This document shows, one piece after another, positions 25,678 to 34,053 of a stretch of 64,000 nt of DNA; position 1 is the first letter of the stretch; the number at the start of each line of letters is the position of its first letter. Below the pieces are notes generated by a model that searched no databases, was not told the DNA's origin, and saw nothing but the letters and a program-made list of their open reading frames with translations. The stretch lies in assembly GCA_023415635.1 (NCBI GenBank), contig JAEZJV010000079.1:62001-126000 (forward strand), given 5' to 3'. A program made the position numbers and the translations under genes. This stretch comes from Bacillota bacterium (GTDB lineage: Bacteria; Bacillota; Clostridia; Lachnospirales; Lachnospiraceae).

Positions 25678-27072
25678 ATGAAAAAAATAAAGCTATTATA
25701 TGTATCTGCTGAAATCTCCCCCTATGCCAGCACGGGCGGCCTGGGAGAGGTAGGCAGAAGCTTCCCTGCAGCACTGGCACAGGAAGAGGACTATGAAGTT
25801 CGAAGAGTCCTGCCATTGCATAGAGTCACTGACAGGACAATGAAGTATGTGACGGATTTTCCGGTTAAGATAGATCAGGAATATGAGACCTGTGTTATAA
25901 AGAAAGATGCAAAGGATAAAAAGCTCCTTACTTATTTTGTTGAAAATGACAGATATTTTTACAGAGATAATATTTATGGTTATGAGGATGACGGTCATAG
26001 ATATTTCTTTTTCTGTAAGGCAATTGTTGAAATGTTGAAGCACCTGCCCTATCGACCCGATATTGTGCATACCAATGACTGGCACTGCGGCTTTCTGCCC
26101 TTGCTTTTGAAGAAGGAATTTCCCGGGATTAAGACGGTTTATACAATCCACAATATTTCCTATCATGGATTTATTCCATCCTCCTGCCTGTCAGGGCTTT
26201 TGGACATGAAGGGACAGTATCAGCTGGGGTGGCCGGAAGAGCTCAATTTTATGAAGGCCGGTATTATTTATGCCGATGTTGTAACCACCGTAAGCCCCGG
26301 CTATTGTGAGGAAATTAGGCAGACAGAATATAGCTGCGGTATGACCCCGCTCATAGAGCAGAGGAATAATGGAATAGTCGGGATACTCAATGGTGTGGAT
26401 ACAAAAAACTATGATCCGGCAGCAGAAGAGGAACTGGAATACCCATATGACAGTAAGCATCCGGAACTGAAGAGGAAGAACCGCAGCCGACTCAGAGAGT
26501 ACTATAAGCTTCCTGAGGATGACAGACCACTGGTTGCAATAATTACCAGACTTGATTATTCTAAGGGCATAGAGATCCTATTAAAGGCAATCAGCTATTT
26601 TGATTTCAAGCGTTTCCAACTGATTGTACTTGGTTCGGGTAATCCTTATTATCAGGGGCTGCTTGCAAATATATCGGCAGGTTATCCTGAAAGCATGGCG
26701 GTTGATTTTGAATATCATGCGGGCATGGCGAAAAAAATTTATGCGGGAGCGGATATCTATCTGATGCCTTCACTCTTTGAACCCTGTGGGCTTGGTCAGC
26801 TTTATGCGATGAGATATGGTGCAGTTCCAATTGTTAATCCTGTGGGAGGACTAAAGGATACAGTTTCCGAGGATAACGAGCATCCTAAGAAAGCTACCGG
26901 CTTCTATATGAAGGAATGGAGCGGAAAAGCTCTGAACGATGCATTGGACCGGGCACTTAAGGCTTATCAGTCACCGGAATGGTTCGACATTGTGAAGAAT
27001 TGTATGAAGTACGATTCTTCCTGGGGAAAAAGTGTGAAGGAATATAAAAGGCAGTATGAGACCATTTTATAA
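25678..27072 (+). CDS. Second glycogen synthase-like protein (GT5), altered KTGGL
   Basis: A 464-residue GT5 protein, clearly related to the preceding GlgA: NDWHCGFLPLL, VSPGYCEEI, TRLDYSKG and EPCGLGQLYAMRYG are conserved. In the N-terminal ADP-glucose loop the sequence is YASTGGLGEV, so the Lys of KTGGL is Ser. In E. coli GlgA that Lys contacts the sugar nucleotide, so this copy may use another donor, act weakly, or be regulatory. Start ATG 25678 (AGGA just upstream) is preferred to 25666. Last gene of the operon, followed by a long hairpin at 27098-27192. Confidence 0.85.
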   Translation: MKKIKLLYVSAEISPYASTGGLGEVGRSFPAALAQEEDYEVRRVLPLHRVTDRTMKYVTDFPVKIDQEYETCVIKKDAKDKKLLTYFVENDRYFYRDNIYGYEDDGHRYFFFCKAIVEMLKHLPYRPDIVHTNDWHCGFLPLLLKKEFPGIKTVYTIHNISYHGFIPSSCLSGLLDMKGQYQLGWPEELNFMKAGIIYADVVTTVSPGYCEEIRQTEYSCGMTPLIEQRNNGIVGILNGVDTKNYDPAAEEELEYPYDSKHPELKRKNRSRLREYYKLPEDDRPLVAIITRLDYSKGIEILLKAISYFDFKRFQLIVLGSGNPYYQGLLANISAGYPESMAVDFEYHAGMAKKIYAGADIYLMPSLFEPCGLGQLYAMRYGAVPIVNPVGGLKDTVSEDNEHPKKATGFYMKEWSGKALNDALDRALKAYQSPEWFDIVKNCMKYDSSWGKSVKEYKRQYETIL

Positions 27073-27097
27073 CTCTGGAGAGGTTATAAATAAAAAG

Positions 27098-27192
27098 ATC
27101 AAGGGCTGTTGCAAAACATCCATTAAGTGTATAGGCGGGATTAGAATATTCTTGCCTATGAACGCATAATGAGTTTTGCCGCAGCCCTTGAT
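27098..27192. terminator. Long three-tier hairpin after the glycogen operon
   Basis: ATCAAGGGCTGTTGCAAAAC (27098-27117) pairs with its near-complement at 27173-27192 (two mismatches in 20). Inside, CATTA/TAATG and ATAGGC/GCCTAT extend the structure. It lies between convergent genes and probably terminates both. Its core TGTTGCAAAA recurs at 16946 and 34054. Confidence 0.7.
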
Positions 27193-27200
27193 TATTGTCA

Positions 27201-27680
27201 TCAGGAATTCGCGGAGTACATTCCTTTGCTCTCCATATACTTGAAGATGGCTTCACCATGCTTCTGCTCTTCCTTCTGGATATGGTTCAGAACATCTCTG
27301 ATTTGTGCATTACTGAACTCGAAGATCGCAGTATTATAGGTGCCTGAGACATATTTTTCTGTATTCAGCATATCAGTGCACATATCCTTATCAGACAGAT
27401 TAAGATTTCCAGAAGCATTGCTTTGAGTCTTCATCGTCTGCTGGGATTGAGATGACTGGCCCTGTCCGTTCATAGAAGGTATGCTGCCGCTCAATAGTTG
27501 ATTGATGGTCTCAAGATGCTCTTCCTCTTTGCTTCCGTTACTCTGAAATACCGCTCTCAACTGCTCGTCGCTTGTGAGGCTGCTGTAGGACGCATATTTA
27601 CGGATACATTGTTCTTCATGGGATTTGGCATCTTCCAATAAAAATTTTTCCTTTGTGGTTAATTGAACATTTGAAATCAT
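27201..27680 (-). CDS. CotF-family spore coat protein
   Basis: A 159-residue helical protein with a ferritin-like CotF fold. The N-terminal part (LTTKEKFLLEDAKSHEEQCIRKYASYS) and the C-terminal part (DMLNTEKYVSGTYNTAIFEFSNAQIRDVLNHIQKEEQKHGEAIFKYM) form two helical hairpins joined by a Gln/Ser-rich linker at about 75-100. The C-terminal half matches the CotF domain of spore coat and coat-like proteins. Start ATG 27680 with GGAGGTG upstream; a GTG at 27695 lies within that site. It suggests a spore former; localisation is inference. Confidence 0.85.
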   Translation of the reverse strand: MISNVQLTTKEKFLLEDAKSHEEQCIRKYASYSSLTSDEQLRAVFQSNGSKEEEHLETINQLLSGSIPSMNGQGQSSQSQQTMKTQSNASGNLNLSDKDMCTDMLNTEKYVSGTYNTAIFEFSNAQIRDVLNHIQKEEQKHGEAIFKYMESKGMYSANS

Positions 27681-27945
27681 ATGAAACACCTCCACTTTTA
27701 TTATAAGCAGATATGAAAATAATATCCTGTCAGGTTGAATTATGGTTAGTATAATGTGAACTAAAAATAGTAGTAAGTTTTGATACTAATGTTGTACAAT
27801 TCGGTTTAAATACTTAAAAAAACAAGAAAATATGTAGAATATTATCGAAAAGAGAGATACAATATTAACAAACTTTTTGCTTATTGAGAATGTTGAAGGC
27901 AAAAGAGAAATAAATACACAAATCATAAATAGGGGAGAAAAAGCT

Positions 27946-29658
27946 ATGAAAAAGGTAAAATTGTCTCTAAGATATCAGATCATGATTCTTTGTGTTTCTC
28001 TATTATTGGTCGCATTAATTACCATGAATATGTTTTCGTATCTAAGCGCCCAAAGAACCATTGAGGATACCTTGGGACATATGGCAGTCAATATTACTCA
28101 TTCCGTATTGAATACGATAGACATTGATCAATATACCAAGCTGCAGACTGTGGAGGATATGAATACAGATTACTATAATCAGCTTAGGGAAGAACTGAAA
28201 AACCTAAAAGAGCAGATAGGTTTAAAATATATGTATACCATGAACCGTGGTGAAGATGGTAAGTATTATTACTGCGTAGATGGTGAAGCAATAGAAGAAG
28301 TCGAGAAGATCGGGGATGAAGAGACGGACATTTCTGATAAAATGATTGCTGCCTTTGATGGTCAGGAAGGCTATGAGATATACGAGTCCGAGGAGTGGGG
28401 AACTCTTATATCAGGATATATTCCTATCAAAAACAGTTCGGGAGAGATTGTCGGTATGCTGGCGGCAGACTTTGACGGTACCATGGCGTCCGAGAAGCTT
28501 CATGAGATCAATAACAATATGTTTATACAGTTGATTGTTATCGTTACTATAGGCATCATTTGCTCGATAGTAGCTGCTAATTTTATGCTTCGGGATATCT
28601 CCAAGCTTCAGATGAAGGTAAGTTTGGCAGAGCATGGAGACTTAACTCAGGATGTATCCAGTAAGCGTAGAGATGAAATCGGCTCTCTTTCTAATGCGTT
28701 CCAGTCAATGATAAAGCATATGTCTAAGATGATTCTAGGCATCCGGGATAATTCCCGGGCTGTCAGTAATGATATTGAAGCCTTGAATGAAAATGTCGAT
28801 GTAACGAACCGGGCGACGGAGGAAATAACAAAAATTGTCGGTGAAATCGCTGCCGGAGCAATCAGACAGGTTGAGAGTGCCGAGGAGGCAGAAGTTTCAA
28901 TGGAGCGTGTATTTGAACAGATTACCTCTATCACGGATTATATTACGACAGTTAATAAGGATTCCGACCAGGCAGTAATCGATATGCAAGAGGCCTCGGA
29001 TAAGCTTACCGGTTCAGTGGAGCAGATTAATCTGGTGAATGAGACGGTGGAAAATACGGCATCTATTATGAAGCAGCTCGCAGCAAAATTTGATGAGGTA
29101 TTGACCTTTACCAAGAATATCGAGGAGATTGCTTCCAGGACAAATTTACTCTCTTTGAATGCATCCATAGAGGCAGCCTCTGCAGGTGAGCACGGTAAGG
29201 GCTTTGCCGTTGTGGCAGCGGAAATTAAGAATCTTTCAAAACAATCGGGCTTGGCCAGCAATCAGATTAATGAGCTCATAACGGCTGTGTCAGAAGAAAT
29301 TAATAATTCTACGGAAGCGATTGAGAATGGTGTAAAGCAGGCACGTGAGGGAGTGACCGATATGACTCAGGCCAAGGACAACTTAGACAAGCTTTCCGAC
29401 TCCAATAAAAAGATAGACAGCCGCATTAAGGCAATCGCTGCAGCAATTCAAAATATCGAAGCTGACAGCAGAAATGTACTGGATAAAACAAAACAGTTAT
29501 CTGATATTGCGAAGGAGCTGAATGAGAGCACCCAGCAGACCGCCGCAGAGACGGAGGAGCAATATGCCATCGTGGAGGGAATTAAGAATGATTTAAGTTC
29601 CGTCAAAGAAAGAATAGCACTTCTGGAAAGCAGCGTGAACGAGTTTAAAATATCGTAA
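27946..29658 (+). CDS. Methyl-accepting chemotaxis protein
   Basis: A 570-residue chemoreceptor. Membrane helix 1 lies at about residues 12-34, an extracytoplasmic sensor of about 155 residues follows, then helix 2 (about 190-212), a HAMP domain (about 213-265) and a cytoplasmic signalling coiled coil. The hairpin tip (NLLSLNASIEAASAGEHGKGFAVVA, near residue 400) that contacts CheW/CheA is intact, with Ser replacing Ala at two usually conserved positions. ATG 27946 has AGGGGAG; longer upstream frames lack a site. The ligand is unknown. It is followed by a strong terminator, so it is monocistronic. Confidence 0.92.
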   Translation: MKKVKLSLRYQIMILCVSLLLVALITMNMFSYLSAQRTIEDTLGHMAVNITHSVLNTIDIDQYTKLQTVEDMNTDYYNQLREELKNLKEQIGLKYMYTMNRGEDGKYYYCVDGEAIEEVEKIGDEETDISDKMIAAFDGQEGYEIYESEEWGTLISGYIPIKNSSGEIVGMLAADFDGTMASEKLHEINNNMFIQLIVIVTIGIICSIVAANFMLRDISKLQMKVSLAEHGDLTQDVSSKRRDEIGSLSNAFQSMIKHMSKMILGIRDNSRAVSNDIEALNENVDVTNRATEEITKIVGEIAAGAIRQVESAEEAEVSMERVFEQITSITDYITTVNKDSDQAVIDMQEASDKLTGSVEQINLVNETVENTASIMKQLAAKFDEVLTFTKNIEEIASRTNLLSLNASIEAASAGEHGKGFAVVAAEIKNLSKQSGLASNQINELITAVSEEINNSTEAIENGVKQAREGVTDMTQAKDNLDKLSDSNKKIDSRIKAIAAAIQNIEADSRNVLDKTKQLSDIAKELNESTQQTAAETEEQYAIVEGIKNDLSSVKERIALLESSVNEFKIS

Positions 29659-29696
29659 AGAGGAATATACATTATTACCAGGGATCAATTAACTAT

Positions 29697-29747
29697 AAAA
29701 GAACGGCAGGAAATGATTTCAATGGTTTCATCCTGCCGTTCTTTTTT
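29697..29747 (+). terminator. Terminator after chemoreceptor gene
   Basis: AAAAGAACGGCAGGA (29697-29711) pairs with TCCTGCCGTTCTTTT from 29731, with a run of T. Strong. Confidence 0.9.
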
Positions 29748-29843
29748 AATTACTTAAATTTTTAAATTTATTTTGACGTATAATTTATTATCTGATAATA
29801 TGAGGAAAAGATAATAATGTAATGCTTTGAAAGGTGGATTATC

Positions 29844-30743
29844 ATGTACGAAAGAGATATTGAAGAGCTGATTGAAAAAATGGCTGTTTTTGAAAAGGCC
29901 TTTGATAAGAGCAGATTGATTGATCCGACAAATAATAAAATACTGATTATAAAGGATAATCATTTCATTGATATAGAAAATGACTGCTTTGAATACTGGG
30001 GAAAGAAGAATGTATGTGATAATTGTATTGGTATGCGTGCATACAGAGAGAACGATACTATTATCAAAATAGATTATTCCCAGGAGGATATCTATATAGT
30101 AGCTGCAGTACCTGTGGTATTGCACGACAGGATTGTTGTGGTTGAGCTTGTAAAGAAGGCAACCAATAGCATAGTCTTTGGCTCTGATGAAAAGGAGCTG
30201 AAGGAGAATATCTATAAAATGTTAGATAACGTGAATCGTGTGGCGCTAAGGGATTCTCTGACCGGAATTTATAACCGGAGATATATAGATGAAAGACTAC
30301 CGGTGGATATTCTAAACGAGGAGCTTTCCGGTCATAGTATTTCGATCATTATAGCTGATTTGGATTTGTTTAAGGAAATCAATGATACCTACGGACATTT
30401 AAACGGAGACTGTGTTCTTAAAAATTTTGCGGATATTCTCCAGAAGGAATTGAAAAGAGATAATGACTGGGTTGCCCGGTATGGTGGTGAGGAATTTCTG
30501 ATCTGTATGCCGGGAGCAGGATTGAAGCTTTCCATGGAGACAGCGGAGCGTATGAGAAAGACTATGGAAGAAACAGTGATGGATTGCGGTGGCAATCAGC
30601 TTAGAATTACGGCAAGCTTTGGAGTCTTTACCACCTTTCCCACGTCAGATACTAAGATGAATGATATGATTGAGAATGCGGACAGGATGCTCTATACTGC
30701 AAAACATAAAGGAAGAAACAGGGTAGAAGGCTATCTTTCATAG
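29844..30743 (+). CDS. Diguanylate cyclase with N-terminal Cys-pair sensor
   Basis: Makes the second messenger c-di-GMP. The 299-residue protein has a C-terminal GGDEF domain (about 135-298) with active-site RYGGEEF and a product-inhibition I-site RDND five residues before it, so it should be catalytically active and feedback-inhibited. The N-terminal domain (about 1-120) looks PAS-like and carries CDNCIGMRAY near residue 52, a Cys pair that could bind metal or haem or sense redox; this layout recurs in clostridial diguanylate cyclases. It has no membrane segment, so it is cytosolic. ATG 29844 follows GAAAGGTGG. Confidence 0.92.
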   Translation: MYERDIEELIEKMAVFEKAFDKSRLIDPTNNKILIIKDNHFIDIENDCFEYWGKKNVCDNCIGMRAYRENDTIIKIDYSQEDIYIVAAVPVVLHDRIVVVELVKKATNSIVFGSDEKELKENIYKMLDNVNRVALRDSLTGIYNRRYIDERLPVDILNEELSGHSISIIIADLDLFKEINDTYGHLNGDCVLKNFADILQKELKRDNDWVARYGGEEFLICMPGAGLKLSMETAERMRKTMEETVMDCGGNQLRITASFGVFTTFPTSDTKMNDMIENADRMLYTAKHKGRNRVEGYLS

Positions 30744-30792
30744 CTTTATACACTGTCGGTCAATCTGACAGGGAGGGATCGTTAGCATCATT

Positions 30793-30837
30793 GATATAAG
30801 GTTGAGCAGATATAGCTGTCTGCCTCAACCTTATATC
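30793..30837. terminator. Bidirectional hairpin between convergent genes
   Basis: GATATAAGGTTGAGCAGA (30793-30810) pairs with the near-complement ending at 30837, one mismatch and an 8-base loop. No long T-run, but it lies exactly between convergent stops. Confidence 0.6.
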
Positions 30838-30857
30838 TTATTAAGAGCAGCAGTATT

Positions 30858-32810
30858 TTATTGCGGCTGCTCTTTCTCATAAACAATCTCCAGACCCTCC
30901 TGGTACCCCTTCTCCATCTTGTTACGGGCTTTCCTGTTAGCAACGCTGTCGAAAACAATGGAAAAATCATAATCCTCAGGATACATCATTTCTGCAGACA
31001 CCTTCAACTGAAGCCGTTTATGGTTGATGAATTCCTTCTTAGTTTGAATCTGTACGCCAATTTCTCCTTTCTCATTTGCCGTTCGAAATACGATACCGAT
31101 CTTTTTTTGTGGGTACACCATTACACTGTCACCTACCTGAAAGCGCTGGGTTCTGACTGAACCCTGTGTTGACCTTCCTGCTTTTGGTGACTGCGTCTGA
31201 AGGACTGGAGCTGCTATGGTGGACATTGACTCTGTGGCATCCTTTAAGAATTCTGAGGTGATGCTGAGAGCAGGCTTTTCGCTGTCCCTGCAGTAGGCTT
31301 CCTGATAAGCACGTTCCAGCATATGCTTTGGAAGGCCCAGGCGCTTTGCTATATATAAGGCGCAGCTTTCTCCTGCCTCACCGATTTCAAGACGGTACAG
31401 AGGCTTCAGGCTCTCTCTGTCAAAAGCCATCTTTGCATTAACCAGACCCTCTGTCTTACCGGCATATTCCTTTACCTCCGGATAGTGGGTGGTTGCTACG
31501 AAAAGACAGCCCTTTTTTCTCAGCTCCTCCAGGATAGCAATCGCAATACCCATACCTTCCGCAGGGTCGGTACCAGAACCGAGTTCATCTAACAGAACCA
31601 GGCTATCCCTGGTGGCATACTTTAATATGTTGATGATATTCATAATATGGGAAGAAAATGTGGATAAGTTCTCCGTTATGCTTTGACCGTCTCCGATATC
31701 ACACAGGACGACATTATTCATACAGAGGTCGGCGTAGGCACATGGTATGTGCAGACCACTCTGTGCCATTAATTGCAGAAGTCCGACTGTCTTAAGCGCT
31801 ACGGTCTTTCCGCCGGTATTCGGCCCAGTGATGACGATACCATTGACCTTGTCTCCAAGGATAAAATTCAGAGGAACACATTCCTCCGGTTTAATCAGTG
31901 GATGTCTTCCGTCATCTATTCTTTTATGGCGCCCTGTATTGATGACCGCAGGAATAGCCTTCATATCCAGACTTAGCTTTCCTTTGGCGAATATGATGTC
32001 TAGGGACTCCATAGCTTCCATATTCAGGCGTATCATAGATGCGTGTTCAACTATCATTCCTGTAAGGACATAAAGAATTCGCCGTTCCTCATTGCTCTCT
32101 GCAATTTCAAGTATAGATAATTCTTCCTTCAGCTTTGATACTGCGGTGGGCTCGATGAAATAGGTTGAACCGCTGGAAGAAATATCAAGTACCGATCCAC
32201 TCACCATATTCTTGTACTCCCGTTTTACAGGAAGTACAAAATGGCCGTTTCTGGTAGAAACATATCCATCTGTAAACCATTCCTTCTTGCTTCGTAGCTG
32301 CACCTCCAGCTTTGCCTTCATCTCTGCCTTCAGCTGCCCGGCTTTGCGTCTGATGTCCTTCAGCTCCTTGGAGGCATTATCCTCTACTGCGTTATTTCGA
32401 ATTGAATTGTTTAGTTCACTGTTAAGCGAGTTCAGCTCGCTAATGGAGCCACCGTAGCCAGCAATAGCAACACCCAGGGATTCTGCACGTATTAAGAAGC
32501 CCTTCATCCGCCGGCAGCCATTGATAAACACTTCAATTTGGGTCAGCTGTTCCGGTATCAGCATGGAACCTTTTTCGGCAAGCCCCAACAGCATTTCGAT
32601 ATCCTTCATGGAAGGCAGGGGAGGAGTCCCTATATGATCCAAGACTTTTCTGGCTTCCGTGGTATCTTTTATACGGGCGTTTACCTCCCATTCATTCAGA
32701 TAAGGCTTCAAAGCCAGTAGTTTTTGTTTTGCAGCTTCCGAAACGGCGTTTTGGCTTAGTAGATCTAATATTTTATTAAATTCCAAAGCATTCATAGATT
32801 TTTCTGTCAT
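30858..32810 (-). CDS. MutS2-like ATPase lacking the Smr domain
   Basis: A 650-residue MutS-family ATPase. ATG 32810 is chosen because AAGGAG precedes it. Residues 1-310 match the MutS2 core/lever region (LGxPPLPSMKDIEMLLG, LPVKREYKNMVSGSVLDISSSGSTYFIEP). Walker A GPNTGGKT is near 323 and Walker B LVLLDELGSGTDP near 400. After it, the long coiled-coil clamp typical of MutS2 is reduced to a short linker. A KOW-like segment (FQVGDSVMVYPQKKIGIVF) follows near 555, then a tail without Smr endonuclease. Full-length MutS2 is about 785 residues and in Bacillus splits collided ribosomes, so this short form may act on ribosomes rather than on DNA (inference). Its expression appears controlled by a leader peptide and tandem terminators at 32846-33172. 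Confidence 0.85.
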   Translation of the reverse strand: MTEKSMNALEFNKILDLLSQNAVSEAAKQKLLALKPYLNEWEVNARIKDTTEARKVLDHIGTPPLPSMKDIEMLLGLAEKGSMLIPEQLTQIEVFINGCRRMKGFLIRAESLGVAIAGYGGSISELNSLNSELNNSIRNNAVEDNASKELKDIRRKAGQLKAEMKAKLEVQLRSKKEWFTDGYVSTRNGHFVLPVKREYKNMVSGSVLDISSSGSTYFIEPTAVSKLKEELSILEIAESNEERRILYVLTGMIVEHASMIRLNMEAMESLDIIFAKGKLSLDMKAIPAVINTGRHKRIDDGRHPLIKPEECVPLNFILGDKVNGIVITGPNTGGKTVALKTVGLLQLMAQSGLHIPCAYADLCMNNVVLCDIGDGQSITENLSTFSSHIMNIINILKYATRDSLVLLDELGSGTDPAEGMGIAIAILEELRKKGCLFVATTHYPEVKEYAGKTEGLVNAKMAFDRESLKPLYRLEIGEAGESCALYIAKRLGLPKHMLERAYQEAYCRDSEKPALSITSEFLKDATESMSTIAAPVLQTQSPKAGRSTQGSVRTQRFQVGDSVMVYPQKKIGIVFRTANEKGEIGVQIQTKKEFINHKRLQLKVSAEMMYPEDYDFSIVFDSVANRKARNKMEKGYQEGLEIVYEKEQPQ

Positions 32811-32845
32811 TTTTCTACTCCTTAACTCAATCATTTTTATTATAG

Positions 32846-32900
32846 TGAAAAACCCACAGGGAATCTACCGATACAAAATGGATAGAATACTCCCTGTGGG
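32846..32900 (-). terminator. Attenuator terminator just before the MutS2-like gene
   Basis: Minus strand CCCACAGGGA (32900-32891) pairs perfectly with TCCCTGTGGG (32862-32853), then GTTTTTCAC. It ends about 36 bases before the start codon, so read-through is required. Confidence 0.75.
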
Positions 32901-32923
32901 CATGCTGTCTTTGAACAATATAA

Positions 32924-32953
32924 AAGGCATAACAGGAAAACCTATTATGCCTT
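32924..32953 (-). terminator. Leader terminator-like hairpin 2 of MutS2-like gene
   Basis: Minus strand AAGGCATAA (32953-32945) pairs with TTATGCCTT (32932-32924) plus an inner AGG/CCT, followed by TTATATT. Resembles an intrinsic terminator. Confidence 0.6.
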
Positions 32954-32987
32954 GAAATTCTACTGAATGAGTCAAGACAGTTCGAGT

Positions 32988-33009
32988 ACTTTCTGTAAAG
33001 GTAGAAAGT
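32988..33009 (-). promoter_or_regulatory. Leader hairpin 3 of MutS2-like gene
   Basis: Minus strand ACTTTCT (33009-33003) with AGAAAGT (32994-32988), 7 bp, 8-base loop. Possible anti-terminator or pause hairpin. Confidence 0.45.
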
Positions 33010-33019
33010 TAGGTACAAT

Positions 33020-33047
33020 AAAAAAAAGGTATACTACCAACGTACCC
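33020..33047 (-). terminator. Leader hairpin plus U8 after the leader peptide
   Basis: A weak stem (GGTA with TACC, 33046-33028) is followed directly by eight T on the minus strand (33027-33020), a likely early termination or pause site. A competing stem GGTAC/GTACC (33046-33042 with 33016-33012) would enclose this T-run. Confidence 0.45.
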
Positions 33048-33065
33048 AACAAATTCAATTCAGTG

Positions 33066-33104
33066 CTACAGAGCACAAACCTTATATACAGATAATACCG
33101 ACAT
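33066..33104 (-). CDS. Leader peptide of MutS2-like gene (12 residues)
   Basis: Minus-strand ATG at 33104 with AAAGGA 8 bases upstream; frame closes at TAG (33066): MSVLSVYKVCAL. It starts about 33 bases after the predicted transcription start and is followed by a U-tract and three further hairpins before the ATPase gene. It is too short and mixed for amino-acid attenuation, but typical for ribosome-arrest leaders of antibiotic-inducible genes. The call rests on ribosome site, position and downstream structures only. Confidence 0.5.
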   Translation of the reverse strand: MSVLSVYKVCAL

Positions 33105-33143
33105 CAAAACCGTCCTTTCAAACATTTCTTTTTTTACTTTTGA

Positions 33144-33172
33144 ATTGTATCATAGCCAATTGCTTCTGTCAA
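33144..33172 (-). promoter_or_regulatory. Promoter of MutS2-like leader
   Basis: Minus strand TTGACA (33172-33167), 17-base spacer, TACAAT (33149-33144) with extended TGA. Near-consensus; predicted start about 33138, leader of about 330 bases. Confidence 0.8.
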
Positions 33173-33603
33173 AGCATTTTTATGGCGGTAAACTAAAAGT
33201 TTAGTAAAACTACTTCAACTATTTTGATATATATATATTAATTTATGGCGAAATAATAGGACTATTCAGGTATTTTAGTAAAAAGTATATTGAATTATTC
33301 CTACAATAATTATATGATAATATAATAAATAATACTTTTATGATAAAATAGACAAAATACTATATCAATCTTATTATTTGAAATATTCAAAATGATAGGA
33401 TTTTGTCCTATTATATTGTAAAAATACTACATAAGATAAAAGCAGTAGCATCTGAGAAGATTAATAACTACATTCTAATGGAATTTATAAGAAGGACGGG
33501 AGGGAATGTATTGTTGGTTTAGCAAAATAGATATAAATTATTACTAAATTACCGAAGATATACATTAGGTAAAATTGACAAAACTAATTTAGGAGTGTAA
33601 GCA
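33173..33603. other. AT-rich intergenic region upstream of MarR gene
   Basis: No gene with good support. It contains TAAACTAAAAGTTTA (about 33189-33203), ATAGGATTTTGTCCTAT (an inverted repeat near 33398) and ACTAAATTA/CTAATTTAG-like sequences just before the MarR gene, plausible operators. A possible 13-codon ORF at 33506-33547 (MYCWFSKIDINYY, AAGGA 9 bases upstream) is listed as doubtful. Confidence 0.5.
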
Positions 33604-34026
33604 ATGTTAGAGAAAGAATTTGAAAAGCTATATTATAAATTTCGTGATAATTATTGCAAAAATTTATTTTCAGGTATGAATGAAGGTAAGGAGAGATTAA
33701 GTCCTACAGAATCCTATTGTGTTGAAGCTATTTATCTATTAAACCGTCCTACGGTTCATCAATTTGCCAATTATGTTAATATATCTCAGCCAAATGCGAC
33801 TTATCGCATTAGTAACCTGATCAGTAAGGGATATGTGCGTAAAGTGCTTTCTGAGGACGACCGCAGGGAGTATTTCCTTGAGGTGACAGACAAATTTTCC
33901 AAGAAATACGGCATGAATGCTTCCTTCAATGCACAGTTGATGAGTGGTATTCGGGAGAGCTTCACGGAGGAGGAAATCGTGCTCCTTGAAGAAATGATGA
34001 AAAGATTGAATGTGATTATGTCATAG
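33604..34026 (+). CDS. MarR-family transcriptional regulator
   Basis: A 140-residue winged-helix dimer of the MarR family. The recognition region is PTVHQFANYVNISQPNATYRISNLISKGYVRKV (about residues 49-81), the wing is EDDRREYFLEVTD, and terminal helices form the dimer interface. ATG 33604 follows TAGGAG. ACTAAWTTA-like sequences right upstream may be autoregulatory sites (inference). It stands alone between an AT-rich region and a terminator at 34054, directly ahead of the sugar-utilisation block. There is no sign of an effector; relatives near lipid and sugar genes exist. Confidence 0.88.
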   Translation: MLEKEFEKLYYKFRDNYCKNLFSGMNEGKERLSPTESYCVEAIYLLNRPTVHQFANYVNISQPNATYRISNLISKGYVRKVLSEDDRREYFLEVTDKFSKKYGMNASFNAQLMSGIRESFTEEEIVLLEEMMKRLNVIMS

Positions 34027-34053
34027 TTTAGGCTTTGGATTACCCTTGAATTG

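Noticed and set aside
33506..33547. A 13-codon ORF MYCWFSKIDINYY upstream of the MarR gene
   Set aside because: A ribosome-like AAGGA is present, but there is no hairpin or terminator after it and its promoter is doubtful; too weak to call.
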